A DNA stretch of 64,000 nucleotides, taken from assembly GCA_021824175.1 (NCBI GenBank), contig JAKALP010000013.1, positions 102,952 to 166,951 of the forward strand, written 5' to 3'. The translations under genes and the position numbers were made by a program. The DNA comes from Deltaproteobacteria bacterium (GTDB taxonomy: Bacteria > Desulfobacterota > Desulfobacteria > Desulfobacterales > Desulfosarcinaceae). The notes below the pieces were generated by a model. The model worked only from the letters and a program-made list of their open reading frames with translations, was not told the origin of the DNA and did no database searches. This document shows positions 49,958 through 58,620 of the stretch, in pieces (within the stretch, counting starts at the first letter, position 1; the number at the start of each line of letters is the position of its first letter).

Positions 49958-50922
49958 CGTGGCCGGCGCCGGGCCAGCAGATCGAGGTTGCGGGCCCGAA
50001 AAGACAAGGTGCCGGCTTCGACCTGCCGGCGCCGCGAACAGGCCCAGTCGCGCAGGCCAGCCGGAGGGCGGTCTTGGTTCCCAAGCTCCTGCTCCACGGT
50101 TTGGATGATGGCATGCAGAAAATACTTCTCAGCCTCTGAGTAGCCGCTGTCGTGAGGACGGATGACCCAGTCCGAACGGCCGCTGGCCAGGATCTCCACG
50201 CCGGGGCGCTGCAAAAAGGTTTGTACTCTTAGTCCGGTATGGCTGGCGCCGGCGAGCCGTTCCTCCATGGAGGCGTGATAGCGATGGATGATCTCTTCGT
50301 CTGCTTTGTCTTCCGGCTGGAAAATGGTTTCGCCGTCGAAGTTGCAGGTCAGCAGGGCCAGGCCGTCAGGAGTGAGGCGTTGCAGCAGCCCCGGCAGCAG
50401 AGCCGGAAAGTCGATCAGGTCGAGCACGGCATGGGCGATCAGCAGATGAAAGGAACCCGGCCCTTTCCAGTGGGCCGCAATGGCCTCGGCGCCGACAAGA
50501 TCGAATGCGATGGACACATCGGCATTGGCCGCGCGCAGCCGGCCTTGGCCTTCACCTGACCAGGACAACGCATGCCCCTGGGCCGCGGCCCAGGCCGACA
50601 GATAGGGCTGCGCGGCCCGAAGATGGTCTTCCTCGCGGTCCGTAGCCACATAGGTCACCGCCCCGGTCAGCAACCCCCGCTCCACGGCGCGGGCCAGCAT
50701 GGTGCCAATGCCGGCGCCGATTTCCAGAATGCGCGGCGATTCCTTTTTTGTGACCTGTGGCAACTTCTGATGAAGTACTTCCCAGACGTGGGGATTGAGC
50801 GCCCGGTCATCAATGCTTTTCTTGGACGCAAGATAGCGGGGATAAACGCCGATATCGGTGTTTTCCGCGACCTCTGGCGACCTGGAATCGAATTTCGAAA
50901 TGGTGTGCGCCATAGCAGTCAC
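49954..50922 (-). CDS. Class I SAM-dependent methyltransferase
   Basis: A 322-residue methyltransferase with SAM motif I RILEIGAGIGTMLAR at about residue 64, a later acidic VATDREEDH for ribose contact and LIAHAVLDLIDFPALLPGLL as the post-II region. The substrate is not evident. It is coupled to the LtaS-like gene (4-base overlap) and starts 6 bases after the glycosyltransferase stop, so all three are co-translated. The substrate is likely the product of the same pathway. Confidence 0.85.
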   Translation of the reverse strand: MTAMAHTISKFDSRSPEVAENTDIGVYPRYLASKKSIDDRALNPHVWEVLHQKLPQVTKKESPRILEIGAGIGTMLARAVERGLLTGAVTYVATDREEDHLRAAQPYLSAWAAAQGHALSWSGEGQGRLRAANADVSIAFDLVGAEAIAAHWKGPGSFHLLIAHAVLDLIDFPALLPGLLQRLTPDGLALLTCNFDGETIFQPEDKADEEIIHRYHASMEERLAGASHTGLRVQTFLQRPGVEILASGRSDWVIRPHDSGYSEAEKYFLHAIIQTVEQELGNQDRPPAGLRDWACSRRRQVEAGTLSFRARNLDLLARRRPR

Positions 50923-50928
50923 TCGTTT

Positions 50929-52059
50929 TCAGGGCATGGCCGAACCAGCCGGGACCATGACTTTTTCTCCGTCGCGCAAGCCTTTCATCTGCCATACAAA
51001 GCGTTCGATGGTGTGCACGCCCTGTTCCCAGGTCGGAGCTCCGGCGTAGGTGGCCTGCGCGGCCAGAGAGAGCCGTTCAAGCTCTTCCCGATCCCCATGC
51101 AGCCGAATTAAAATTGATCGTAACCCTGCCAGATCACCTTCATCCAGCAAAAAGCCGTTCTTCCCATGACGGATGGTTTCACCGGCGGCGCCCTGCCGGC
51201 AGCCCATGGCCGGCAGGCCAAAAGCCATGGCCTCCAGAATGGCGATGCCAAATCCCTCATAAGCATAAGGCATGCAGAAGAGATGGTGGGTGCGAAGTAT
51301 TTCTGCCAGCGCCCCATCCTCCTGCACGCCCATGAATCGGACCGCCTCGGACAGGCCCAGTTGCCGGACCCGCTGTCTGGCATGAGCCGCGTGGGCCGGG
51401 TCCCACTCCAGGCCGCCCACGATGGTCAGGCGCCAGAGATCGCGGTCCACTCCGGCCAATGCTTCCAGCAGCGGCAGCAACCCTTTTCTGGGGATCACAA
51501 TGCCCAGGAAAAGCAGCGCCAGCGGCCCTGAGCGCCGGGCCCTGGCGCGCAGGGCGTCGGCGCTCAGTGGATTGGCCATCCTGTTGCCGGCCGGATAGGC
51601 GATCACCTGGGGGCGAGGGTGGTTCACCAGGGACATCACGGTGCGCCGGGTGGTCTGCGAATTAAGAATAAAACCATCCACCGAGGAGAGAAAACTTCGC
51701 TCGGCCACGCTCAGAAGTAAATTCTTCCAACGAGGCCGCGGTTCGTCGCAGCGAATATGATGGACCAGGGCCAACCGCACAGGCCCTGCCGGCGGGCGCA
51801 GGCGCCGGTTCAAAAGAAAGAGCGACGGGTGGCACAGCTCGTCCTCGATGATAACGTCGAACCGGCCGGCCAGCATGCGGCGACAAAGCCCTGGCGAAAA
51901 ATTAAGCGCCAAGCTCGGAAGATAAGGCCCTGACGGCAGGCTGATGACTTCTACCTGGTGGCCCAGTTTTCTCAGCCCCTGGACCACGATGCGGTCATAG
52001 AGATAGCCGCCGGTAAGGGTGTCCAGGGAGCCGTAGATAATGAAGCCGATGCGCATCAT
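50929..52059 (-). CDS. Glycosyltransferase family 4 (GT-B fold)
   Basis: A 376-residue GT-B enzyme. The N-terminal acceptor half has GSLDTLTGGYLYDRIVVQGL; the C-terminal nucleotide-sugar half has LLFLGIVIPRKGLLPLLEAL, a conserved VRFMGVQEDGAL, and the EX7E motif in YEGFGIAILEAMAFGLP. It overlaps the PTPS-like gene by four bases (ATGA). It probably adds a sugar to the compound or lipid made by this cluster. Confidence 0.88.
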   Translation of the reverse strand: MMRIGFIIYGSLDTLTGGYLYDRIVVQGLRKLGHQVEVISLPSGPYLPSLALNFSPGLCRRMLAGRFDVIIEDELCHPSLFLLNRRLRPPAGPVRLALVHHIRCDEPRPRWKNLLLSVAERSFLSSVDGFILNSQTTRRTVMSLVNHPRPQVIAYPAGNRMANPLSADALRARARRSGPLALLFLGIVIPRKGLLPLLEALAGVDRDLWRLTIVGGLEWDPAHAAHARQRVRQLGLSEAVRFMGVQEDGALAEILRTHHLFCMPYAYEGFGIAILEAMAFGLPAMGCRQGAAGETIRHGKNGFLLDEGDLAGLRSILIRLHGDREELERLSLAAQATYAGAPTWEQGVHTIERFVWQMKGLRDGEKVMVPAGSAMP

Positions 52060-52433
52060 AGGGGGGCGCTGTAGGAGGTCCAGGCGATATCATCCTCCCA
52101 GACCATGACGGTCAGGGATTCCAGGCCAAAATGGGCCAGCCGTTGCCTCGATCGATCATGGATCACGGTGGCCAGCCGTTCGATGCTGGGGTTGAACCCC
52201 TGGAAGGCGGCCTGGGCATTCAGGGTCTTGTCCTGAAATGCGGCCACGATCTCATCCATGTGATGGTCCACCTCCACGATATCCACCAGAAATCCGTGGC
52301 CATCCAATTCTTTTTTCTCCAGCACCAGTTCCACCTGGTAGCGGTGGGCATGTTCGATATTCTCCGCCCCCCAGTCGCCGCCCACTAAATAATGCCGCGC
52401 GCGGAACTCACGTCGCACCCCGAGTTTGTACAT
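52056..52433 (-). CDS. PTPS/QueD-family protein with Glu replacing the catalytic Cys
   Basis: A 125-residue 6-pyruvoyl-tetrahydropterin-synthase-fold protein. Zinc ligands are H14 (RARHYLVGG) and H28/H30 (EHAHRY). In QueD/PTPS a Cys normally sits four residues before the first His of HxH; here that place is Glu24 (E-N-I-E-H-A-H), as in PTPS-III enzymes that make 6-hydroxymethyl-dihydropterin. A late DIVEVDHHMDEIV matches family text. The start after AGGAGA is clear; the longer frame to 52577 is not supported. It is the first gene of a coupled four-gene set with GT4, methyltransferase and LtaS-like genes. Confidence 0.85.
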   Translation of the reverse strand: MYKLGVRREFRARHYLVGGDWGAENIEHAHRYQVELVLEKKELDGHGFLVDIVEVDHHMDEIVAAFQDKTLNAQAAFQGFNPSIERLATVIHDRSRQRLAHFGLESLTVMVWEDDIAWTSYSAPL

Positions 52434-52504
52434 CTCTTTTCTCCTGATATATTTGCATCTTCCTCGTCCCTTAGTCACGGGCGTAATTGCGATGGCGTAA
52501 GGTT

Positions 52505-52745
52505 TCACCACAGATACAAGGCACAAAGGGGCAGAATTGTGTAGATCCAAAGGCACGGAAAAGCAAAGGCAATGCAATTAGTCCACGGGTGACTGAGGTT
52601 CTGGCTTCGATGATTTTTCTAATTGCAATATCCCATGAAAAATCGCTTCTATTTTATCCCTCAGTCCCTTAGTCCCTCTGTCCCTTTGTCCCTTAGTCCC
52701 TTAGTCCCTTTGTCCCTCTGTCCCTTTGTGCCTTTGTGCCTTATG
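52505..52745. repeat. Tandem TCCCTTAG/TCCCTTTG words with inverted partner
   Basis: 52664-52742 is a tandem array of variants of GTCCCTTTG, GTCCCTTAG and GTCCCTCTG ending in TTTGTGCCTTTGTGCC. The complement AAGGCACAAAGGGG lies at the far left of the gap (about 52519-52532). It fills the 368-base gap between the PTPS-like and dehydrogenase genes. No spacers of constant length exist, so it is not CRISPR. Confidence 0.75.
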
Positions 52746-52801
52746 ATTATGAATAAACTGACCTGCGCGTCACCGAATTTATGCCCTATAGCACTTAGCC
52801 A

Positions 52802-53824
52802 TCATCGGCCATAGTCGAAGACCACCTGAATCGTCTCGCCGGGATTGCGATCGATGAGAGCATAGGCCGAAGCAGCATCGGCCAGTGCGAAACGGTGGGT
52901 GATGCACTCGGCCGGCCAGATCCGTCGCAGCATCTGCCAGGCCAGATCCAGCCGCCGCCGGTTGGACCAGCGGCCGGTGAGCTCCGGGGATATACTGCTC
53001 ACCTGGGAAGAGATCAGCGCCACCCGGCCGCGGTGGAAGAAGCCACCTAGATCCAGATCCGCCTTTTTGGCGCCGTACCAAGATCCCACCACCACCCGGC
53101 CGCTGAAGCGCGCCAGGGAGAGTGCTGCGGCCAGCGCGGCTGGATTGCCTGAAAGTTCGTACACCAGATCTGCTTCGCCGCCCTCTCCCGGCTTCCCGCC
53201 CAGACGGGTCGCAAGGGCCGGGTTAGCAGGGTCAAAGCATTCGCCGGCGCCCATGCGCAGCGATGCTTCGCGCCGCAACTGGTGCGCCTCCACGCTGAAT
53301 AGAGCGGCCAGCGGGAAACGCGCCAGCAGCGCCGTGGTGAACAAGCCGATGACGCCTTGGCCGAAGACAATTACTTTTTCGCCGATCCGGGGCGCTCCAT
53401 CCAGCAGCAAATTGACCGCGGTTTCCATGCTGGGCAGAAAAAGGGCGGTTTCATCATCCACATCTTCCGCAATGGGATGCAGGCTGGCCGGTTCGGCGCA
53501 GAAGAAATCCTGGTGAGGTTGAAAAGCAAAGACCCGTTGGCCGATCCACTCCTGGGAAACCGCCGCGCCTTTGGCCATCACCCGGCCCACCGCGCAATAT
53601 CCGTAAGAGAGCGGGTATGCAAAATCGCCGGCCAGGGCGGTGATGGTGGCATCCACGGTCACACCCCTCGGCCACTGGCCCCGGTACACCAGCATCTCCG
53701 TGCCAGCGCTGATGGCGGAATAGCGGGTCTGCACCAGGACCTCATCAACGGCCGGTTCCGGCAGCGGGCGCTCTCTGACCGCGACCCGGCCCGGCGCCGA
53801 GAATTCCAGACAATGCTGCTTCAT
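52802..53824 (-). CDS. Zinc-less MDR-family dehydrogenase
   Basis: A 340-residue medium-chain dehydrogenase/reductase. The Rossmann motif is GEKVIVFGQGVIGLFT, with substrate-domain YSAISAGTEMLVYRG. The usual catalytic zinc Cys and structural four-Cys lobe are absent. The ATG at 53824 overlaps the stop of the RibD-like gene by four bases and follows AGGA; a start at 53836 is less likely. The substrate is unknown; together with the neighbouring reductase it suggests two redox steps on one compound. Confidence 0.85.
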   Translation of the reverse strand: MKQHCLEFSAPGRVAVRERPLPEPAVDEVLVQTRYSAISAGTEMLVYRGQWPRGVTVDATITALAGDFAYPLSYGYCAVGRVMAKGAAVSQEWIGQRVFAFQPHQDFFCAEPASLHPIAEDVDDETALFLPSMETAVNLLLDGAPRIGEKVIVFGQGVIGLFTTALLARFPLAALFSVEAHQLRREASLRMGAGECFDPANPALATRLGGKPGEGGEADLVYELSGNPAALAAALSLARFSGRVVVGSWYGAKKADLDLGGFFHRGRVALISSQVSSISPELTGRWSNRRRLDLAWQMLRRIWPAECITHRFALADAASAYALIDRNPGETIQVVFDYGR

Positions 53825-54612
53825 GATTCCTGCCATTGCGGTTGGGCCCAGAGGATCATGTCCGGACCACAGGTCTGAAAAGAGATGGGAGACAAATGCA
53901 GCCGGGTGCCATTGCCCGCCACAGGCTGATCCAACACCGGCAAGCCTCCCACCAGATTGGGGGCGATGGTAATGATCATCTGATCCACCAGGCGGGCCTC
54001 CAGGAAACTGGTGATCACCTGGCTGCCGCCCTCCACCATAATATTGCGGATGCCGCGCGCGCTGAGCAGGCGCAGCAGATCCGTCAGATCCACCCGGCCC
54101 CGGCGGTCGCTTCGGCAGCGCAGGAGCTGGGCCCCGCGGCCAATAAGTGCGCCGCGCTGCGCGGGATCATGATTTTCCGTACATGCCAGCCAGCAGCCAT
54201 GATCGGTGCGTTCGAAAACCCGGGCATGCAACGGCGCGCGCAGATGGCTGTCCAGAATAATGGGCTGGGGATTGGGCCCCTCGATGAGCCGCACCGTCAG
54301 CAGGGGATTGTCCACCAGCAGAGTATTGATGCCGATGAGGATGGCATCGCAGGCCGCCCGGATGCGATGGGTCAGAACCATGGAGGCCCGGCTGCTCAAC
54401 TGAAGCGGTTCGCGATTGCGGGAAGCAATGCTGCCGTCCAGACTTTGGGCGTAAGAGATAGTGACCAGGGGCCGTTGGTGACGGCGCCGGCACTCCTCAG
54501 ACATTTCCGGCAATTGATCGAACCAGGCCTGCAGCCGATCCTCGCAGGCGCTGTTGTCCGGGCTCTGGCCAACGGGCGGCGACGGGCTCCCTTGAAGCCG
54601 ATGCTCACTCAT
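53821..54612 (-). CDS. RibD C-terminal-type reductase
   Basis: A 263-residue protein of the RibD reductase/DHFR-like family without the N-terminal deaminase. Seen: VTISYAQSLDGSIASRN, IRAACDAILIGINTLLVDNP, and the NADPH-site block GIRNIMVEGGSQVITSFL. In riboflavin synthesis this fold reduces a ribosyl to a ribityl side chain. No other rib gene is nearby, so a role in riboflavin is doubtful; it is coupled to the MDR dehydrogenase and belongs to the PTPS/lipid cluster. Confidence 0.85.
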   Translation of the reverse strand: MSEHRLQGSPSPPVGQSPDNSACEDRLQAWFDQLPEMSEECRRRHQRPLVTISYAQSLDGSIASRNREPLQLSSRASMVLTHRIRAACDAILIGINTLLVDNPLLTVRLIEGPNPQPIILDSHLRAPLHARVFERTDHGCWLACTENHDPAQRGALIGRGAQLLRCRSDRRGRVDLTDLLRLLSARGIRNIMVEGGSQVITSFLEARLVDQMIITIAPNLVGGLPVLDQPVAGNGTRLHLSPISFQTCGPDMILWAQPQWQES

Positions 54613-54693
54613 GTGCTTCCTCCCTCGGGTAGCGCCGCCGGTGAAGCGATTTTTCAGCGGTGTTGCGCCGATCGATCGGGCGGCGATCTTCCC

Positions 54694-55788
54694 TCAACCT
54701 TGGGTATTGTTGATGATAACGGCCTGGGGGCGGCTCGTCAAATAGCGCAGGGTCAAGCCCAGCCCGGCCAGACTGAAGAGCAAATCGCGCAGGCGGATGA
54801 TGATGCAAAGCCCGACGCCCAAAGCGCTGCCCTGTCCGATGGCGGCGGTGGCCCAGGGCAGCGCCGATTCCAGCACACCGATGCCCGCAGGCAACGGCGT
54901 GAAAAAGGCCAGGCGCGCCACAACCACTACCGTGGTTAACTGCCAGAACGTCAGCGGCCGGCCCAGCAACGCGGACATGAGCCAGTACTCACAAAAGACC
55001 CCGATCCAGTGAAAAAGAGAGAAGAAATTGGCAAGGAGAAATTGACCTCGGCGTCCGCGAAAAAGTGATTCCGCCATGGCTTCTGCCTGGGCAATGGTCT
55101 TAGCCAATGGTTGGAAGAAATGGCAATGGTGCCCCCAACCATCGCCAAGGGTCTTGAAAAGCATCACGGATCGGGACAATGGCCGGCGTCCCGTGAAAAG
55201 CGCCGCCAGGATCAATACTATCGGCAATGATGCGCCTATGACCAGGGGCAGGCTCGTGCGGCCCGAGAGCGGATCGCTTCGAACCACAGCCAGGTGCAGC
55301 AGGCAGAGCATCAGCACGACCACGCTGGCCAAAAGCTCCAGCAGACGATCCAGGGCCACCGAAGTCGCCGCCCGCACGGCCGGTATCCCGTGCCGGCGGC
55401 GCAGCAATAGGACCGCCAAGGGTTCCCCCCCGAAATGCGGGCCGGGCGTGAGGTAGCTGACCGCATTGGCGGCCAGACGGTAAGCGCAGGCCACACCCAT
55501 GCGGACCGGCGCGCCCAGGGTCCTTAAAAGCAGCCACCACCGGGCGGTCATCAACGGCAGCATCAGCAGGTTGAGGCCCAGCAGGATCGCGAGGGCACTT
55601 AAACCCAACCGGTTCAAAAGCGGCCACACATTGCTCCAGGCCACTCCGCGCCAGGCGTGCCAGGCCAGGGCCAGGCCCAGGGCCGCAAGCAGCCAGCGCC
55701 AGCGCGCGCTGCTCCACCGCCCGGCGGCGGATGACTGGCTTGGTTCTTGGCGGGATGATGTCAGCGGCGGTGTCATGGTGTCTCGCAT
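54694..55788 (-). CDS. LPG-synthase TM/flippase-like membrane protein (UPF0104)
   Basis: A 364-residue polytopic protein with about eight helices, matching the lysylphosphatidylglycerol-synthase transmembrane (AglD/MprF N-domain) family. Seen: NLLMLPLMTARWWLLL, the conserved LTPGPHFGGEPLAVLLLRR and TSVALDRLLELLASVVVL. Such domains move or present lipids across the membrane. The ATG at 55788 is used; 55776 is an alternative; the open frame reaches into the adjacent MITE-like element. It probably exports the lipid product of this cluster. Confidence 0.82.
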   Translation of the reverse strand: MRDTMTPPLTSSRQEPSQSSAAGRWSSARWRWLLAALGLALAWHAWRGVAWSNVWPLLNRLGLSALAILLGLNLLMLPLMTARWWLLLRTLGAPVRMGVACAYRLAANAVSYLTPGPHFGGEPLAVLLLRRRHGIPAVRAATSVALDRLLELLASVVVLMLCLLHLAVVRSDPLSGRTSLPLVIGASLPIVLILAALFTGRRPLSRSVMLFKTLGDGWGHHCHFFQPLAKTIAQAEAMAESLFRGRRGQFLLANFFSLFHWIGVFCEYWLMSALLGRPLTFWQLTTVVVVARLAFFTPLPAGIGVLESALPWATAAIGQGSALGVGLCIIIRLRDLLFSLAGLGLTLRYLTSRPQAVIINNTQG

Positions 55789-55807
55789 TTGATTTATAGC
55801 TATCTGA

Positions 55808-55957
55808 GGGGTCGGGGAGTTTCTCAAACAATGTTGTGTCATTCCCGTCCCGCATAAATTCGGGATAAACTACGGTGGGAATCCAGGTTTCTTGAATGCT
55901 TTCCCACTGGATGCCCGCCTGCGCGGGCATGACGAAAGAAACACCCCGAGTCCTGAA
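55808..55957. mobile_element. MITE-like dispersed element, copy 2
   Basis: About 150 bases matching copy 1 (47279-47406) along its length, same orientation, with the central palindrome replaced by a longer CCCGCATAAATTCGGGA version. It fills the gap between the flippase-like and CDP-alcohol phosphatidyltransferase genes and ends exactly at the latter's stop. Confidence 0.75.
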
Positions 55958-57115
55958 CTACTTTCGGCCGCGTCGGTAGAGAATGTTCTCTTCCAGAGCC
56001 AGGGCCGACCAGGCGCCGGTGCCGGTCAAGGCCAGGGTTGCGGCCGCGCCGAAAAGCATGGTCGGCAAGATGCCGGTCCCGAAGGGCGAATGATTGCTGC
56101 CCAGCAGCAGGACCAGCCCCAGAGCGGCGCTGCGCCCCATGACGCCCACGCCGGCCAGCAGGCAACTGACGCCATGAGCCAACTGCCAGGCCGGATGGCT
56201 TAGCCAAAGCCCGCCATTGGCGAGCGCTTCAATACCTGCCGCTATTACCGCCAGGCGCAACAGCAACGGCGCGCTTTTCATGATCGCTGAACGCCCCCAG
56301 CGATCCAGAAGGCATTGCTGGTCCGCATCGGTCTCGACCCGGCAGGAGACGACCAGCCAGTCCCGCAAAAATCCAATCAGCAGCGGCGTCATAAAAATCC
56401 AGGCCGCAATATTGCTGTAGTACGGATTCACCACCGGCAGCAATGCGACCGCCACCAAACCCATCTGAAAGCCGGCCATGATCCGCGCATAGGGCCGCGA
56501 TCGTAAGGCGATCAGAGGCCGCGCCCGTCTTCGGCGCAGCCAGATGCCCAGGATAAAAGGATAATAAGCCAGCCCCACCAGCAGATAGATGGCCGGCAGC
56601 CGGCCGAGGGCGATGGCCACCAACGAAGCGGTCAGCAGCCCGGCGGCATCGGCTTCAATATCCAGGTGCTTGCCAAGTTCGGTTTCCTGATCCTGTTTCC
56701 TGGCGATAAAGCCATCCAACAAATCAGCCAGGGCAACACCGAGGTAGACGAGACCCGGCATCCAGCTCAGGAGCGCCGGCCACTGCTGGCCGTGAAGTAT
56801 CGGCAGCGGTAGAAAACCGGCCAGCCCGACCACGCCGCCCATGCGCAGCAGGGTGATCCAGTTGGCGCTGCCCAGGGTCGGTAGAAGTGATTCGGCCGCA
56901 CCGAGCCGATGATTGGCGCCCGCATGGCCGACCAGTTGGGCCTGAAAGTAAAACACCAGGGCCAATCCGGGCACAAGCGCCAGGAAGACAGACAGCCCCA
57001 GCCAATGGGCCGACCAGTAGCAGAAAACCGTCAGGATCCACATGGCGGACAAAAACGCCACCGCCAGCCATATCTCATGACGCAACCGCAACGGGACTAT
57101 CGCTTGTTGGTCCAT
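55958..57115 (-). CDS. CDP-alcohol phosphatidyltransferase with C-terminal DoxX-like membrane domain
   Basis: A 385-residue membrane enzyme. The complete catalytic motif D-x2-D-G-x2-A-R-x8-G-x3-D-x3-D occupies residues 131-156 (D131, D134, G135, A138, R139, G148, D152, D156), preceded by NWITLLRM. The family joins a CDP-activated lipid or alcohol to a hydroxyl acceptor. The last about 110 residues add four helices resembling DoxX-type domains (QLAHGVSCLLAGVGVMGRS), making it longer than a typical 200-residue enzyme. It is first in the transcription order of the cluster. Confidence 0.85.
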   Translation of the reverse strand: MDQQAIVPLRLRHEIWLAVAFLSAMWILTVFCYWSAHWLGLSVFLALVPGLALVFYFQAQLVGHAGANHRLGAAESLLPTLGSANWITLLRMGGVVGLAGFLPLPILHGQQWPALLSWMPGLVYLGVALADLLDGFIARKQDQETELGKHLDIEADAAGLLTASLVAIALGRLPAIYLLVGLAYYPFILGIWLRRRRARPLIALRSRPYARIMAGFQMGLVAVALLPVVNPYYSNIAAWIFMTPLLIGFLRDWLVVSCRVETDADQQCLLDRWGRSAIMKSAPLLLRLAVIAAGIEALANGGLWLSHPAWQLAHGVSCLLAGVGVMGRSAALGLVLLLGSNHSPFGTGILPTMLFGAAATLALTGTGAWSALALEENILYRRGRK

Positions 57116-57139
57116 ATTGGGCTCATATTTTTCATGTCG

Positions 57140-57383
57140 CTATTTACATGCGGCCGCTTGGTACTCCCGTAGCTCAGCGAAAATGGTACCCGGCACCGTC
57201 ACCAGGCCATGCTGGATCAGGCTTTCGGCCAGATCCACCACCATACCCTCAAATGATTTTGCTTTTTTCATAGGCCCCTTCGGTGTTTTCCAGAATGGAC
57301 CAACGGATCTCATTATAGCCCCCCGATCCATCGCCCTTGCGGCCCGAAATGCCGGTCAATAATACGGTGTTTATAAGTTTCAT
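57140..57383 (-). pseudogene. Possible small gene split by a +1 frameshift in an A6 run
   Basis: Two overlapping short frames read sensibly in succession. The first (ATG 57383, stop 57249) has INTVLLTGISGRKGDGSGG and YNEIRWSILENTEGAYEKSK. The second (from 57271 to 57140) has SFEGMVVDLAESLIQHGLV and TVPGTIFAELREYQ. They join near the run of six A (minus strand 57268-57263): removing one A gives one 80-residue protein. It may be a frameshift mutation, a sequence error, or two overlapping small genes (the second has AAGGGG before its ATG). I do not recognise the family. The rest of the gap 57116-57632 holds nothing clear. Confidence 0.4.
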
Positions 57384-57632
57384 CGGAATTCTGCTGGTCG
57401 CGGGGTTAGGTAATAAAAAGGAAAGCCTGAGCAATTCTGCATGAAGAGTTGGATTTTCGAGGATGCTTTCCGTGGTGCAAGGCCTTGTAAAAAAGGATCT
57501 GAGCGATGCTAGGATTGAACCCCTTGGTTGTCAAGATTACCCACCTCGATTCATTCCCGTGCCCCATCTTCCTGCTTCCCGCATCGGCCGGCCCGCGTCC
57601 GGCGTCGCGCTCGGCTGGCCGTTGGTCGGATC

Positions 57633-58619
57633 TTATGGTTGAACCGCGTAAATCCAGATCCCGGCTTCCTGCCGCGCTCCATGGGGCACGGCCAGGAAGA
57701 ATCGCTGCATTGCGGGAACCAGTAGAGAAGTACGCGCGCCGGGGGCCGTGGGGATTATATTTATAAGCCGGCAATGGCTGGCATCGGTTTGTTCGAACAC
57801 ATCGATGTAACCTGCTCCGCACGAAACGTAGATGCGGTGTCGCTGGGAATCGAAGAAGATATCGTCGGGATCTCTGTCCATGGGAACAGAAAAGACAATC
57901 CGCCCGGAAAGGGTGTCGATCCCGATGAGCAAAGCCGGGTCCCGGGTGCCAACGAGCAGAAGGTGGGCCGCTTCATCGAGGGCCATGGAGAAATTGCCCC
58001 TGGCATTAGGCAATTTCCAGGTATCCAACATTTGTCGTCTGGCCACATCGGCTACAACGATCGACCGTATGGCCGGCACGTTGACAAAGAGTCTGCCGTC
58101 CCTTGGGTTCAACGCGAAGGATTCAGGATGACCAGACAGGGGGATCTCGCCCACCCGTTGAAATTTGGCGTCAAATATACCTATTGCACCGCTTCCGTAT
58201 GCCACAAAAAGCTGCCGGGCTGCGGCATCGTAACGAAGGTTATCCGCATCTTCACGCAGATCGATCCGGGTGACGGGTTCCAGCGTATTGGCGTCGAGCA
58301 CCAGGCACAAGCCATTTCCGCCATTGGAAACCACCAATTTCCCGGAGTCCGCCATAAAGACCACGCCTTGCGGCTCATTGAGCCGCGGGAGGCTCCGGGT
58401 CCTTTTCCCCTTCTGCAGATCCACGATCTCAAGGCTGTTGTTCCCGAGCGCGGCGATGAAAAGCATTTGTGTGGCTGTATCTACCGCCATGTGATCGATC
58501 CGGCCCGTCACACCCGGCAAAGCAATATGGTCCACCAACCGCAAGGGCAGCTCTTCGGCGCAGGCCCAGCGGGCGAAGAATAACAGGATCACAATGCCTG
58601 ACAGCGCTATCCTCTTCAC
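57633..58619 (-). CDS. Exported YncE-like beta-propeller protein
   Basis: A 328-residue protein with a signal peptide (IALSGIVILLFFARWACA). The mature sequence has about seven propeller blades with repeated strand text such as LRYDAAARQLFVAYGSGAI and FALNPRDGRLFVNVPA. It resembles YncE/LpqB-like periplasmic binding scaffolds. The GTG at 58619 gives a natural signal peptide and starts one base after the stop of the DHFR-like gene; an ATG at 58634 is the alternative. The ligand is unknown. Confidence 0.8.
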   Translation of the reverse strand: MKRIALSGIVILLFFARWACAEELPLRLVDHIALPGVTGRIDHMAVDTATQMLFIAALGNNSLEIVDLQKGKRTRSLPRLNEPQGVVFMADSGKLVVSNGGNGLCLVLDANTLEPVTRIDLREDADNLRYDAAARQLFVAYGSGAIGIFDAKFQRVGEIPLSGHPESFALNPRDGRLFVNVPAIRSIVVADVARRQMLDTWKLPNARGNFSMALDEAAHLLLVGTRDPALLIGIDTLSGRIVFSVPMDRDPDDIFFDSQRHRIYVSCGAGYIDVFEQTDASHCRLINIIPTAPGARTSLLVPAMQRFFLAVPHGARQEAGIWIYAVQP

Positions 58620-58620
58620 A

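Noticed and set aside
52664..52742. Possible CRISPR array
   Set aside because: Direct 9-10-base words abut each other without spacers; no cas genes in the window.
53821..54612. RibD-like gene as a riboflavin operon member
   Set aside because: No deaminase domain and no ribB, ribE or ribH in the window; it is coupled to a dehydrogenase instead.
53836..54939. 367-residue plus-strand frame opposite the RibD-like gene
   Set aside because: Antisense shadow crossing two identified minus-strand genes and their gap.
57406..57822. 138-residue minus-strand frame overlapping the beta-propeller gene
   Set aside because: Most of it is an alternative frame of the propeller gene; the composition is Arg/Pro/Ser-rich shadow.
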